From positions 12,285,820 through 12,349,819 of the forward strand of contig NC_135248.1 in assembly GCF_947623445.1 (NCBI RefSeq): DNA of 64,000 nt. Reading direction: 5' to 3'. The notes beneath the pieces were generated by a model that worked only from the letters and a program-made list of their open reading frames with translations, did no database searches and was not told the origin of the DNA. Of the stretch, positions 18,621 to 40,300 are shown in pieces. Made by a program: the position numbers and the translations under genes. Position 1 is the first letter of the stretch; each line of letters begins with the position of its first letter. This DNA is from Clavelina lepadiformis. Taxonomy: Eukaryota; Chordata; Ascidiacea; Aplousobranchia; Clavelinidae.

Positions 18621-20097
18621 CACAAGTAATTATAACACGATCAAAACTTTTCACCAATTCAGTCGTAAAGTCATCGTTCAACCGGAAGTTGATCATAACT
18701 TTGAACTTTGTCATCAATGTAGTCTGCCTCGTATCGAAATGTCCATTCTAGGTTTTTATTTGGCAAACACGTGATTTCTTCAGTTTATAGCCGTGACTTG
18801 CCCACTTGCTATTACCAGAAACTTTACGTTCCTAGTCTGGAAAGTCAGTGAGTCAATTTACTTAGAGACAGTTGTTCGTTGCGCCACTAGCAGCGAAGGA
18901 AAACCATTCACTGTCTCATTTGCAATCGTCATCAGCGAAGGATGAACCAATCTAACAAAGCTATTGCCTTTTGTGAGCAAACAATCAACTTTATATTATC
19001 TCTAAATTTAAAATATTATCACTATTGTACAAACAATCAACTATGTCTGAACCATCCCATTTGAAAATTATATACATAATAAACATTTATGTCGACTGTC
19101 CAAGTTCGTCCTACGCGGACCTTAGTAATCAGTTGCTCAATTATTATTTATTTAACTATTCGACCACAGTACTAGGCTGTTTTCGTTCGACGCAAGACAC
19201 ATGATTATTCAAACTATGCAGATTTTTTATATTTCCAGCCTTTTTTTAAATTTTGTTCACAACTTCCTCATGATCAGCATTGTACCAGTTTATTCAGTAG
19301 TTAATTCTCTGGACTTATTCCCAGATAAGCCATTTACGCATCTCAACGTCACCAGGGGCGCTGCGTGGCCACGGAAAATTTGTATTTCACGCAGCGTGAA
19401 GTTGCTGTCTTGAGTAGTGTATAACTAATCTATAATTCAGCCACAGTTCAACGATGTTTTTGTCGACGCTAAACATATGACTATTCAAATTAAGCAGATT
19501 TTTTACAATTTTAGCCGTTTTCAGCATTCTAGCCGTGTTTTCCATGTGTTGGTTTATGGACTCACCGATTTAAATATACAAAACCCGCTGGTTCTGAGGT
19601 GAACTAAAAGTAATAAAAGAATTTCCACTCCTCTACATTGCATGATGTAATAATATGTTTTATAATATATTTCACTGCACGCTGTAATTTGAATTGTTTT
19701 AACGTAGGAAAAACCATCTGGAAAATCCCGTAGACTTGGTCTCAACTGATCTTACTCTGGATGGAATCAGCATTGTGGAGCACGCAGAAGAAAAATTCTT
19801 GAGAAAATTATGGCATGAAGCAGATGATTTTGGTGTTTCGGGGAACCGAAAGAGAGTTTGAACTGCTTTGCTTGCTGTGGCAAATCCTGATAAGTTTATC
19901 CTAATGCTGTACATATATTAGGAGGCTTGGCATAATTGCTGTCGCTGTCATAGACTCTGCATGGGCCTACTCTACAGCGCCACTACCAGAGCTGCCAGAG
20001 CTGCCAGAGCTTAGTAAGCAAGCGCTGGGCCCAACGCCAGAACTGTATTATAATAATAATATAAATAGTGAATAATTATATTGAATACGAAGGTACC

Positions 20098-20325
20098 AAT
20101 ATATGAATATATGAACATATGAATATATGAATATATGAACATATGAACATATGAATATATGAACATATGAATATATGGATATATGGACATATGAATATGT
20201 GAACATATGAACATATTAACATATGAATATGTGAATAACTTATATGAACATATGAACATACGAACATATGAATATATGTATATATAAATATATCAACATA
20301 TGAATATATGAATATATTAATATTA
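20098..20325 (+). repeat. 8-bp tandem array (ATATGAAY)n
   Basis: Tandem ATATGAAT and ATATGAAC octamers run for about 230 bp with some interruptions. The corresponding locus in copy B (40898-40981) carries fewer units. The long open frames on the minus strand here are artefacts of the repeat having a period that avoids stop codons. Confidence 0.9.
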
Positions 20326-20943
20326 GGCAGCATGAGATGGTATTTTATTAGCAGTTAAAGAACCTCCGTTATAATCTATCTCTTGGATCGTTTCTTCTTT
20401 AAAACCGAACAATGCTTTTAGCGGAATGACTAATATCTGCTTAATCATATACATACAGTTATTGTTCAACATTTCTTAACGGTTTCCTGTTTTCTGCTCG
20501 CAACAAACGGAAGAATGCTTCCTTGCTCGCACATAAGAATAATTGCTTCTCTATAATTTACAACGTCTTAGAAGCGTTGTTAGAACAGGTGGTGGCGCTG
20601 AAGCAGTGGCAAGTAGGTCGCACCTGAGAAGAAAAGACTTCACGCGATATAAAATAACAACACATGATTTTGCGCAAATGTTTCGTTATAACTGGCAATA
20701 CACATATGTTATGAATTCGCAATACAAGGAATAATGTTAAACGCAATATAATGTTCAAACATTGTAAAATACGTAGAAAGGTTATTCTCACCTGTTAATT
20801 AGCCTATTTATGAGTGATTGAGATCGACTAAGCCGCTGAAATATAACAACCCCTGTTTTTAAACTAAGAATAGGTAAAGCAAAACAATTAAAATCTTTCG
20901 GTTTGATTGACATCGGTTTTGAAGTAAGAAAACCTTCTTGGAA

Positions 20944-29955
<9,012 letters not shown>

Positions 29956-32149
29956 ACGAGCTGGAAAACAAGGAACTGTTGGCTGTGTAGGACTGACCGT
30001 ATAATCCAGTATAATCTTTCCAGTCCTGCAGTCTCTTGTGTTGATAATGTAATTAAATTCAAATTGCTTCGCTGTTGTTTGCCGTCACGATTCAGATTTT
30101 TTTGCTTTCGATGGATGCGACTGCTAATGCTGTATGACCGTGCCAGGCATAATATTAAGCTACATATAATTGTACTGTGTAATCAATAAATGCATGAACA
30201 TAAAATACCTGCCTACATGTTCGAACGTGCAAACGGTGACTACAAAAGTCACCATGGACTTTACGCAGCTTGGAGGCAAATAGGCTTTAAAAGAGAAGAT
30301 AAGCAAGTTTTTGTTTATGTAACTCGTTAAATCTAGGAAATCCACAATCATAAGACGAAACTGTTGATCTGACCAAATTGACCAAACAGCTGCAAACAAT
30401 TTAGCGAACTGGAACATCTAGTTATTATTAGTCTAAAACAGTGGTGACGAACCTATTCGATGACGCGGGCCACTTTGTCAGTTACGGCTGAGCAAGCGGG
30501 CCGCACAATTTTTTTAACATTTTGCATAATAATTAGCATTCAAGCACAACCGCTTCATTTGGCAGATTTTTAGCTGCTCCCGCGGCCGCAAAAAATACAT
30601 CGATTGAGTGCGGCAATCTATTGAAGACATACTGCTGCGACTCAATTGTGCTATCAGCTTTTGATATCGCATTGCGCAAAGATTAGAAACAGGTGAAAGA
30701 AAGTTCAAGACTGCTGGTCTCACCAGACGCTTCGTTCAAGACTGCTGGTCTCCCGGACGCAAAATTTAACCCTAAATTCCGGACATGTCCGGAATTTTCC
30801 GGACGGTATGGCAACCCTAATTCCTATAAGTCCTATATGCCTTGCATGTATGGGCGTTTGTCAAATCGTTTGGTGGGCCGCACAAAATTGTTTGGCGGGC
30901 CGCAGGTTCGTCACCTCTGGTCTAAAAGTATCAAATTTTAATACTTAAAAAAGACACGTGTATATATCTTGGCCCATATTTGTTTAACGAAAAGGATACA
31001 GACTCATGCATTTGTACAAAGTATATCATTTTAAATTTGTAGAAGTGTGTTTGATGGTATCAAAAATTTACCGAATAAACGAATTAACCAACTGAAATTT
31101 GTTAAAATATCACAAAACTCAGCTAGAAAAAAACAATCGTATTATGACTAAAATGTTAATTGTCAAGGTAGTGGAATCCCTATTTTCATGCGTTTTAAAG
31201 TTAAAACTTCACAGATAAAATGTGTTTACTTACTGTTTACTGTAAGTAAACAAAGAATTAAAGCTTCAGTGAACGCCATCACACCAAAACTTACCTGTTT
31301 TCACGCAAGATTTCTTGTCAAAAACTGCCATACTTACCAGTCGGGGTGATATGTGGAACTCATGACGATATGCACAGTGATGTATAGAGCAAAAGTAAAG
31401 GAGAACTGGACTGCTTGTGCGCCATTGCCAGTATGGAATGTGACTTGTGTGTGCATCAAATATCACTATTTGGGAATTGCTTAGCTTACAATGCATCTTT
31501 ATTGATTCATGTTGTACACCGTACATATGTCCCATGAACAATGCTTTCATTCCATACACAACGCGTTCCTTATTGGACGTTTTGGTGTGGAACTGAATTT
31601 GAAGAGTGTGTGACACTTGTACGCATAAGATGCGTCAACATTCACACTAAATATTTTACTCATCATGCCGACTGACTTATAGTAAAGACACAAAGAAAAA
31701 ACTGGTTTGAACGCCAGTTTATAATAAATAGACAAAGAATTGAGGCTTCAGTTCAGGCACAAATTTTTGTTGAAAACTACTGTATCGTACTTACCAGTTG
31801 GGCCTGTGCGGTGAACAGATTTAATATGAGTACCCTTGTGTAACACACAGTTTTTTTTAGCGACTTTCAATATCACTATTTCAATCAATCATTTTATTTT
31901 TCGTCAATTTTTTCATTAAACAGGAAAGTTGCATGAAAATATGGTTTACTGTTTTGCCAGATTAGGAAAGTATGGTATAACAATTTAGCGACTCATTATC
32001 TTTGCCCCAACCTTAATTTTTCTAGCCTAAGCAAATGTCAAAATATAAACTAACTTTGAGCCTAAGCAAAGCCGAGTATTTTACAGTGCAAAATAAATAA
32101 CTATTTTCAGCTTTGTGTAATTTCTGCACATTCAATATCACTTTTAATA
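29956..32149. other. Gene 2 3' UTR and PEBP copy A 5' flank
   Basis: AATAAA at 30185 ends gene 2. A hAT MITE occupies 30439-30919. The rest is shared with copy B (about 48680-49420 plus 58837-59535). Two imperfect direct repeats about 0.48 kb apart (around 31265 and 31740, both with GCTTCAGT and CTTACCAGT) precede the PEBP start. No other gene was seen. Confidence 0.6.
30439..30919. mobile_element. hAT MITE with preserved empty site
   Basis: The 481-bp element begins CAGTGGTGACGAACC and ends GGTTCGTCACCTCTG. A perfect 8-bp duplication, GTCTAAAA, flanks it (30431-30438 and 30920-30927). Copy B at about 48921-48930 has one GTCTAAAA and no insert, which is the exact empty site. The interior has GGGCCGCA repeats near both ends and a fragment related to the CCGGACATGTCCGG-containing element of gene 1 (about 30775-30820). 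Confidence 0.95.
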
Positions 32150-33270
32150 ATGCTGACGTCAGGATGGACTGGTAATGACCTGTTGCAGGTTGAAGCTTGC
32201 CCCAAAGAGCTGGCCATTGTCAAGTTTGGGAATGTGGAACTCACAAACATTTGTCAAATTTTAACTCCAACACAAGTATATACTTGTTTATTTGCATGTA
32301 TTTTGCTTGCTTTTCTGTTACATGCTGTAAAAGTTATTCTAAGATCTAAATACTTAAGCCCTGATTAGAAAGTTTGCTATTTTCGGGTCAGCACAACAAG
32401 AAGAAACATTAGACATTGTAAATGCAAGTAATTTTAATGCCTTACGCACCAAGCAAACTTTTCAATCTGGTCTACGCAAAATTTTGTTTATGGCTATAGT
32501 GGGAAGTGTTGCTTTGCACATGCATAAGGTTCATCAACATACACAAAAAAATTGTCACATTCATGTAGGTTTTTAAGGAACAAATGAGGCAAAATTCTGT
32601 ATGCCAGTTTATATTTAAATAAAGAATTGAGTTGTCATATCAAAATTTGTGTGTTTGCAACTACAATTTCTCCATGAAAACGGACAGTACTTTCTAGTCT
32701 GATCTCATTGTAAATTATATATACGGTTTCAGTCCAGAAACCTTACACGAAGACAACTAAATTCAGGATGACTCATCTGTGGGTTGAATTGTCCTGGTTT
32801 GAATTTATATACTAGCTATATTCAACCGATTCTTGAATGATGTATATTGCATTTTTACCAGTTGTCGTCGATTTGCATCAGTGCATAATCGCATTCAATG
32901 CATCATTTTCTTCCGCAATCAATTTAAAAAAAGACTTACATCGCGTGGAAAACTGATAAGTATACACGTAGCATTTAAGATAATAATTTCCATTAAATTG
33001 GTTAAAAAGGCTATCAGAAATGTGCAAAGGTTTCAATCGGTTGTCATCGTTTATGTTTGTTTTAGGCGCAAAATCAACCTGAAGTGTCCTGGACTACAGC
33101 TCCAGAAAAACTATATTCAATTTTTATGATGGATCCAGATGCACCGAGCAGACAAGATCCAAAATATAGGGAATGGTATCACTGGGGTGTTTTGAATATC
33201 CCAGGGACCAAGATAAACGAGGGACAGATAATTGCAGACTACATAGGAGCAGGCCCACCCAAAGGAACAG
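32150..33270 (+). pseudogene. PEBP1: PEBP copy A, lacking its last exon
   Basis: PEBP proteins are small cytosolic phosphatidylethanolamine-binding proteins that include the Raf kinase inhibitor RKIP. Exon 1 (32150-32275) encodes 42 residues ending LTPTQ. Exon 2 (33066-33270) encodes the ligand-pocket motif DPDAPSRQDPKYREWYHW and GAGPPKGTG. The third exon, present in copy B at 61280-61497, is absent because the segmental duplication junction falls in intron 2 at about 33730. Exon 2 ends in phase 1 with an intact donor, so a transcript could read through or splice onward into gene 3. Stand-alone PEBP function is unlikely without the C-terminal third. Confidence 0.88.
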
Positions 33271-33521
33271 GTTAGTTTTTGATGGAGCATACCTGATTAG
33301 TTGCCATGGTATAAATCTGATGTGTTCAAACCGTATACAGTGTTTTTTTTCTTATCACCAGTAATACTGTGTTGGCATAGTGATTTTTAAATAAATTCTT
33401 TCACAAATATAAAAACTGATTTGAAATAATTTGTTTTGCAACTCGAGTCATATCAACTGCAATTTCAACGTTAGGTCCTGTCCAATATTGAAAATCATTC
33501 TGAAACAAGAAAAAGTTATAG

Positions 33522-33667
33522 CAGCGGTTCCCAACTGGGGGTACGAAGATCCTTGGGCCACAGAGCAAAATATACATGAAAAATTCCATCAGAATTTTTT
33601 TGGGGGTACGAAAAATGCTGTGACCTGACAGAGGGGTACGAGCAGCAAAAAAGGTTGGGAACCGCTG
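33522..33667. mobile_element. Short hAT MITE with preserved empty site
   Basis: The 146-bp element has ends CAGCGGTTCCCAACTGGGGG and AGGTTGGGAACCGCTG. The 8-bp duplication AGTTATAG is at 33514-33521 and 33668-33675. Copy B has a single AGTTATAG at 60901-60908 with no insert. It inserted into PEBP intron 2 of copy A after the duplication, or was lost precisely from copy B. Confidence 0.95.
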
Positions 33668-33730
33668 AGTTATAGGAAAGTGATGGCAGAGTTCCACATC
33701 ATTGTGGGTTTAACTAGTATGAGTTTAGTG

Positions 33731-36700
33731 TTCGGAATTTGAAAATAGCCATCCGTCAACGAGTTATTGTTGTCGAAGATTCCCTGGACGTGGCTGTAAA
33801 TCACAAACCCAAGCCGTCAAAAACAGATGCCAAAAGAGAGCATGCGGTATATGTGGAGTCAAATGCCAAGCTTGTGGTAAAAAACTTTAGAATATTTTAT
33901 AATCTAAGCTTACAACAAAATCTATTTTACTCTCTTCCAACACAACAAGGGAACCGATGGAGCGTTTGTTAGTGAAATATTACCGACGTAAACTTAACAA
34001 TTTTTCTGTCATTATGTAGGCGAATATTCTCAGTGGACAGACTGGACCATGTGCACGGTGACCTGTGGAGGTGGTCAACAGTATCGATATCGAGGATGCA
34101 ACCAAGCCGATGGCTGCAATGAGGCATTTAACGACGCAAGAAATTGCTCGACAGAAGCTTGCCCAGGGCCACGTAAAACAATTAAAAGGCGTATAAGCTC
34201 GATTTTACTTGACATATAACATAAGACGCAATATTGCATTCAGGCCTGAACGCACACTGTATAGTCAACACAACAAAGAATCCGTACATGTAATACAACC
34301 AATTGCGACGGGCCTACCACTCTCAATCGCGGATGCAACTTAGAGCGATGTGATGGTAAGCCAGAGCATTCGTAATAAACTATATTAAACTAATTCACCG
34401 TCAAATTGCATTGTTCATTAGAATACAATACTAATTCACGTCGATGGACGTTTCCAACTATACTTGTAGCAATGTCAATATTCTTTATCGTTCCGTTTAT
34501 GTATGTTTTCCTACACTCGGCAGAAATTTCCAGTGAATGGAGCCCTTGCTCAAGATCTTGTGGAGATGGAACTCGGGTACGAAAGGTTTCCGGCAGTAAC
34601 GAATACCAGGATTGCAATGAAGGGGACTGCGTTGCAGGTGAGCTTTTTGTTTGAAAACGTTGATTGATAACTATCTTCAGTACATAACCGTGCTTTTCAA
34701 GCGGATGTGATGTACACCCCAGGGTGTAGCGGATGTTTTAAGGGTGACTACCTTCATGGGGTTTGCAGGAGTGCGGCGGGTCTTCAAGGAATTTATTGTA
34801 AAGTGCAATAATTTGCACTTTTGTTTTCATATTAGCATTGTGCATGACTTTCAGTGTAATTTATTCTAAGCATGAAAATAGGCCTATTACAGCGTCGAAA
34901 TTTAATGCATGACGTAGGACTAAGGGTGTACAGATTGTCGAGCATAGTCGGATTCGGCACTGTTGCGCACATATTGGTTTATACAATATCTTGCAACAAC
35001 CAGTGGTCTACGTTGACTGACAGGTCTAGTGCGGCTAATTCGATACAGTGGAAATTTTTATGGCGCAAGCAAAGCTCGGTAGAGTTTTGGAATTTTAGCC
35101 TTGTGGCACTTAGCAGTATATTATGTAATACAATAATATATTGCAGTATAGCTTGCTTTTTATCAATAGACACTTGCCCACTTCCGCACGGCGGCGCAAC
35201 GATAGCTGCTTAAACTTTTAGCAAAACGTTGTAACATTGTTGCGAAAGCTTTTATATCAACAGACACTTGCCCATCTCCACACTACGCTCGATACCAAGA
35301 CAACGACCATCAATGCTGTGACACATCAAACATTCCAGCCAACTCTTGTGGATTGGTCTCCGGACAATCCGGTCGTATTGCCGGCGGAATTATATCAGAT
35401 GAGGACGCGTGGCCGTGGATGGTAAGTGGCGCCAATGACACTTGGCACATTTTACGTGGCATTGAGCGTAATTGCGACACTGGTCTTATATGGAATAGCT
35501 GTAAGCTTATTGAGGCATAAACGGGATTGATTCGAATGTTGATGGTCAATAAAATTCTGACGCTTGCAGACGTTCCTTGAGGTGATGATGACAACTAAGA
35601 CCGTACTGTGTGGTGGGACTTTGGTGGCAGAAAAATGGGTCATAACCGTAGCACATTGTTTTTCGTGAGTAAAAGTACAATTTTGCAAAGTATTCAATTG
35701 CTTCTTGTTTCTAATTTTTGCGACATCTATCTTATTCTAAGAAAAAAAATCCTACACTTTTTAGGTCAACCACTCAACCAAGTGATGTCACGGTCTACGT
35801 AAACCTTCCTTTTAATGTGAACAATAGAGATACCGATTCCGAGGTAATGAAACTTTCAGTCACCTCTATTTTGCAGCACCCTTCTTTTGACAGAGCAACG
35901 TTTAACAATGACATAGCACTGTTAGAAGTAAGTGACAAAATATGTTTGTCTAGTAGGCTTTATACCTGTGAGTATCATCAAGTCTATGTTTTAATATTCT
36001 ATGCTGCTTCCCGTCGCTCATATAGGCCTACTGTACTTAAGCAGCGAAACGGCCTAATTTCTAATTTTCTATATTCAGTTGGCCGCTGACGTTCAACTTG
36101 GCGCTGCCTCACCAAGATTAGGTTGTTTACCAGAAGGTGAACTTGTTGGCGAGGACGTGATCTGCGTGACGACTGGTTGGGGTACAAGTGAGTGGAGTGT
36201 TTGTTTTTTGCAACAAAGCGAAAGAAATAAAGGAATCTTTGCTCGTTGTAAAGTAACTTAGTTTATTTAGTTTGCGATTTTCACCGAAACAAAATCTTGC
36301 ATTTGTTTCTAAAGCCTCTTTCGGGGGCCCATCATCAGATAATCTCCGAGAAGTCCAGGTTCGCACTTTGCCATGGGAACTTTGCGATGCAGACAATCCC
36401 AGTTGGACTGATAACCACATCTGCGCTGGAAAAGTGGCAGGTGTCGTGGACTCTTGCCAGGTTAGTTAGATTTTCATTTTAATTTATATTCCCGCGCCAC
36501 GACTTTGTCTGATCCGTGCCCAGTGTAAGACCCAATACCGTGAGTTTCACCCACACCATTTTCACTTGACGCAGTATCCACACTTGGCAAGTGGCCAGTC
36601 GATTAGGCGTGTCTGGTATATTTTAATATTTGCTATCAACATAACATGAAGCAGCGACACAAAAACTGAAGGTACATCAGCAAAGGAAAATCAGCAAATG

Positions 36701-37318
36701 ACGGTGCTAAATTGGCTACAGCCATTATTTTTTAAAACACCGTTTAAATTATGAACGTATAAATTTGTTTCTTGTGATGTTTATGTGATAATTGAGGTTG
36801 CAAACAAATCAGATGTTTCTAACTCGAGACAGTTGAAGTTGTGACTTGAATCAAGTCAAACCAGTTGATACAATGGCTCGGTACATTTCAAATTAATTAG
36901 CATGTAGCCAGTACCACACAGCACACACTATAGGTTTACATACTGCGATATGAACCAAAGATGTTAACACAAATGCAAAAAGCTTAAAACCTCTTCTTTG
37001 AGTGAGGAATAGGAATGATTAACTTGCTTTCAGACTGCTTGTCACTTAAAATAAAAATGATACCGTAATCACGTTACTGAAGTAGCTTCTAACTTAACCT
37101 AACTTCTTATTTTCACAAAGGGTGACAGCGGCGGACCGCTCATGTGCCAACGATGTGATTCGTGCGCATGGCAGCTGGCTGGAATTGTTTCCAGCGGAGT
37201 CGGTTGTGGCTCGCCAAACTCTCCCGGTCTTTACACGCGTGTGAGCTACTTTGAAGGTTGGATATATTACAACACGGACCTCACTGCACCTGAGACATCG
37301 TTCCCTACCTGTACCTAA
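33731..37318 (+). pseudogene. TSP1-trypsin gene 3: 5'-truncated, protease domain intact
   Basis: The gene begins abruptly inside a ten-cysteine exon (33731-33876) with no signal peptide or upstream exons. It continues with exons 34020-34172, a damaged 34264-34354, 34524-34637, 35264-35421, 35570-35664, 35765-35927, 36079-36187, 36315-36460 and 37121-37318. About 360 bp relative to gene 1 are deleted, removing the end of intron 7 and the first half of exon 8. Exon 8 can be skipped in frame because it is phase 1 at both ends. The trypsin domain keeps TVAHC, NNDIAL, VDSCQ and GDSGGP. Its activation site is R/IAGG instead of R/IVGG, a change at a critical N-terminal residue. It most resembles gene 1. 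It may be dead, or may be expressed as a fusion from the PEBP promoter. Confidence 0.8.
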
Positions 37319-40300
37319 ACGAGCTGGGAAACAAGGAACTGTTGGCTGTATCTAAAAATGATTGTATATTCTAATATAGGGCTAATCACTCGAGTTTCTT
37401 GTGTTGATAATGTGGTTAAAACTAAATCGTTTGATTGTCAGCCGTCACCGTTTGTATTTCTTACTTTCGATGGAAGCGACTGGAGTTTGCTTTAGCAACC
37501 GTGTGACTATATACAAAGCGTAATTGTTCATATAAGTATATCATATAATCAATAAACGCATGATTCATGAATTGTATTGTTTTATAAACACTAGATCATT
37601 AAAGGCAATATCAGCTGCACGCAGCTTGGGTGCAGGATAGCCTACAGATAATTAATCATCTGCATCGAATGGGCGAAAATGATCATGATTTTACGCTAAA
37701 ATTAACTGAGAAAACTCCTTAGACCAACAAATATCTAGTATTACGAGATTAGATTGTAACCAAACGATATGGGCTAAAACACTACTCCTATATACTTTAA
37801 CAACCATACGAATTGAGAAACATGCATTAAAAGTTCATCCCAGCTCCATCTAAAAAAGTTAAGAAACCTGACCTTCATATTACTTTCATTGTATGACCGA
37901 AGTGATTATTGGTTAGCTCAAAAATTCGGTTGTCACCACCAATCTACGTCACACTTGGTTATTGTTTGCCTTGTCAAAATACTGTAATTAGTTAGCGCAG
38001 TATAATTCTCACTTAGGAACAACACGTTAGTAGTATAGTACTGCCACCCTAAGAACCACCCCATATGTTAACTCTATGGAAACCCTGTGGTAACGGCCTT
38101 ATGGTCATGGTTCGTGAGCGACACCACACGGAAAAAAAAGTCTTGAAAGGGAGAGCGGCACCACGGGGAAAGGAAAATCTTGAAGGGGAGAGCGACACCA
38201 CGCAGTAATAAACATTTTGGGTTTTTAGTGAAATGGAAATAGTCTAAGTCTGGTTATTCTTGTAATCTAGTTTGCAATAGATTGCGTGATTTTTTGAGCG
38301 AAATAAGCATTTAACCTAACTGACAAAATAAGGTGAGTAGTATAGTATTGCCACCCTAAGAACTCCCCATATTGTAACTCTATGGTAACTCAAAGAAGAA
38401 AAGCACACTTGCAAGAGAAGAAAAGTTGCTTTAAAAAAATTTATTTTCCCGTGTTAATGCGATGGATGCGCTTATTCGATGGAAATGTGCTTAATTATCA
38501 GCTGTTGAAGCATTTAGAGCGCTTTTAAGTCGCATATGCTTGTCTGCTTGCCTTATTTTAATTATTTATACAGTCGTTTCCATAATTCCGAAAATATTCG
38601 AGGCACACAGTTTGGGAATCACTGCCCTAGATTCTGGAAACAAACAACTCACAATTGGACGCGAATTGATTGATCGCTCGACGACTCAACTCAAATCGCT
38701 CGCATGACTTTCATTATAACGCGCATTGTATTGTTTGGAAAGGTTGATCTTTTTACAGTCTTATTGCAAACTATCAGACTTCGATTATTTCTAGGTTTAC
38801 CATAATTTTGTGGCTTCAAAGCGGGATGCTTTCGACATATGACGTCACAATAACATTTTTATCACATACAAATGAAACGAATTCTTCAAGAAGTACCGGT
38901 ACGCTACACAGCAAAAACAATAATAAGAACATGCTAATGTTCGTGTATGGCTTCTATGCGGTATGCCTATGCTGGCTGACTGAATGCCGAAACGGAACGT
39001 TTGGCGGGACAAGACGTTAAAAAGGGGGACTGTCCCGGCTAAAACGAGACGTATGGTAAGCCTAACTATTTCCTATTCACTAAAAACCCAAGGTGATTTG
39101 TACCGCGTGGTGCCGCTCTCCCTTTCAAGACATTTCTTTCCGCGTGGGTTCGCTCGCGAACCATGACCTAGCTGAAATAAAGGTAATAAACTAATAACCA
39201 TATGACGGGTTACCATATGCCACCATAGAGTTACCATAGAGTTACCATATGAAGGGGTTCTTAGGGTGACAAAACTATACTACTCACCTTATTTTGGCAG
39301 TTAGGTTAAATGCTTATTTCGCTCAATTTCACCTGATGACGTTTGGAACGAAAGAGCACAAATCAGCAGACCGATGTACGAGATATCGTACATTTCCGAA
39401 ACAATCAGTTACAGCCAACATTCATATTCATAAGTAATTATGACACGATCAAATCTTTTCACCAATTCAGTCGTAAAGTCATCGTTCAACCGGAAGTTGA
39501 TCATAACTTTGAACTTTGTCATCAACGTAGTCTGCCTCGTATCGAAATGTCCATTCAAGGTTTTTATTGGGTAAACACGTGATTTTTTCAGTTTATAGCC
39601 GTGACTTGCCCACTTGCTATTATCAGAAACTTTACGTTCTTAGTCTGGAAAGTCAATGAGTCAATTTACTTAGAGACAGTTGTTCGTTGCGCCACTAGCA
39701 GCGAAGGAAAACCATTTACTGTCTCATTTGCAATCGTTATCAGCCAAAGATGAACCAATCTGACAAAACTATTGTCTTTTGTGAGCAAACAATCAACTTT
39801 ATATTATCTCTAAATTTAAAATATTATCACTATTGTACAAGCAATCAACTATATCTGAACCACCCCATTTGAAAATTATTCATGCAACAAACATTTATGT
39901 CGACTGTCAACGCTCGTTCTAGGCGGACCTTAGTAATCACTTGCTCAATTATTAATTATTTTATTTATTTAACTATTCGACCACAGTACTACGATGTTTT
40001 CGTCGACGCAAGACAAGTGATTATTCAAACTATGCATATTTCTTATACTTCCAGCCTTTTTTAAAATTTTGTTCACAACTTAATCATGATGAGCATTGCA
40101 ACAGCTTATTAAGAAGTTAATTTTCTGGACTTATTTCCCAGATAAGCCATTTACGCATCTTAACGTCACTAGAGGCGCTGCGTGGCCACGGAAAATTTGT
40201 ATCTCACACAGCGTGAATATGCTATCTTGAGTAACGTGTAACTAATCTATAATTAATTCAACCACAGTTCAACGATGTTTTTGTCGACACAAAACATATG

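Larger units (their letters stand above)
16028..20943. other. Intergenic DNA between genes 1 and 2
   Basis: This contains the gene 1 3' UTR with AATAAA at 16254, then a long-inverted-repeat element (16731-18112) with an 11-bp satellite, a copy-A-specific insertion (about 18262-18620), an 8-bp repeat array (20098-20325), and the conserved upstream block of gene 2 (20480-20760). No further gene was recognised. Confidence 0.6.

Noticed and set aside
20011..20333. Two overlapping long minus-strand frames rich in Ser, Tyr and Ile
   Set aside because: They are translations of the ATATGAAY tandem array and have no codon or domain evidence.
31266..31735. Minus-strand frames of 116 and 62 codons upstream of PEBP copy A
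   Set aside because: They recur at 58800-59158 only because the segment is duplicated, and they carry no domain or splice evidence.
33728..33900. In-frame splicing of PEBP exon 2 to the AG created at the junction
   Set aside because: That phase reads into a stop within four codons, so only the next exon at 34020 could give an in-frame fusion.
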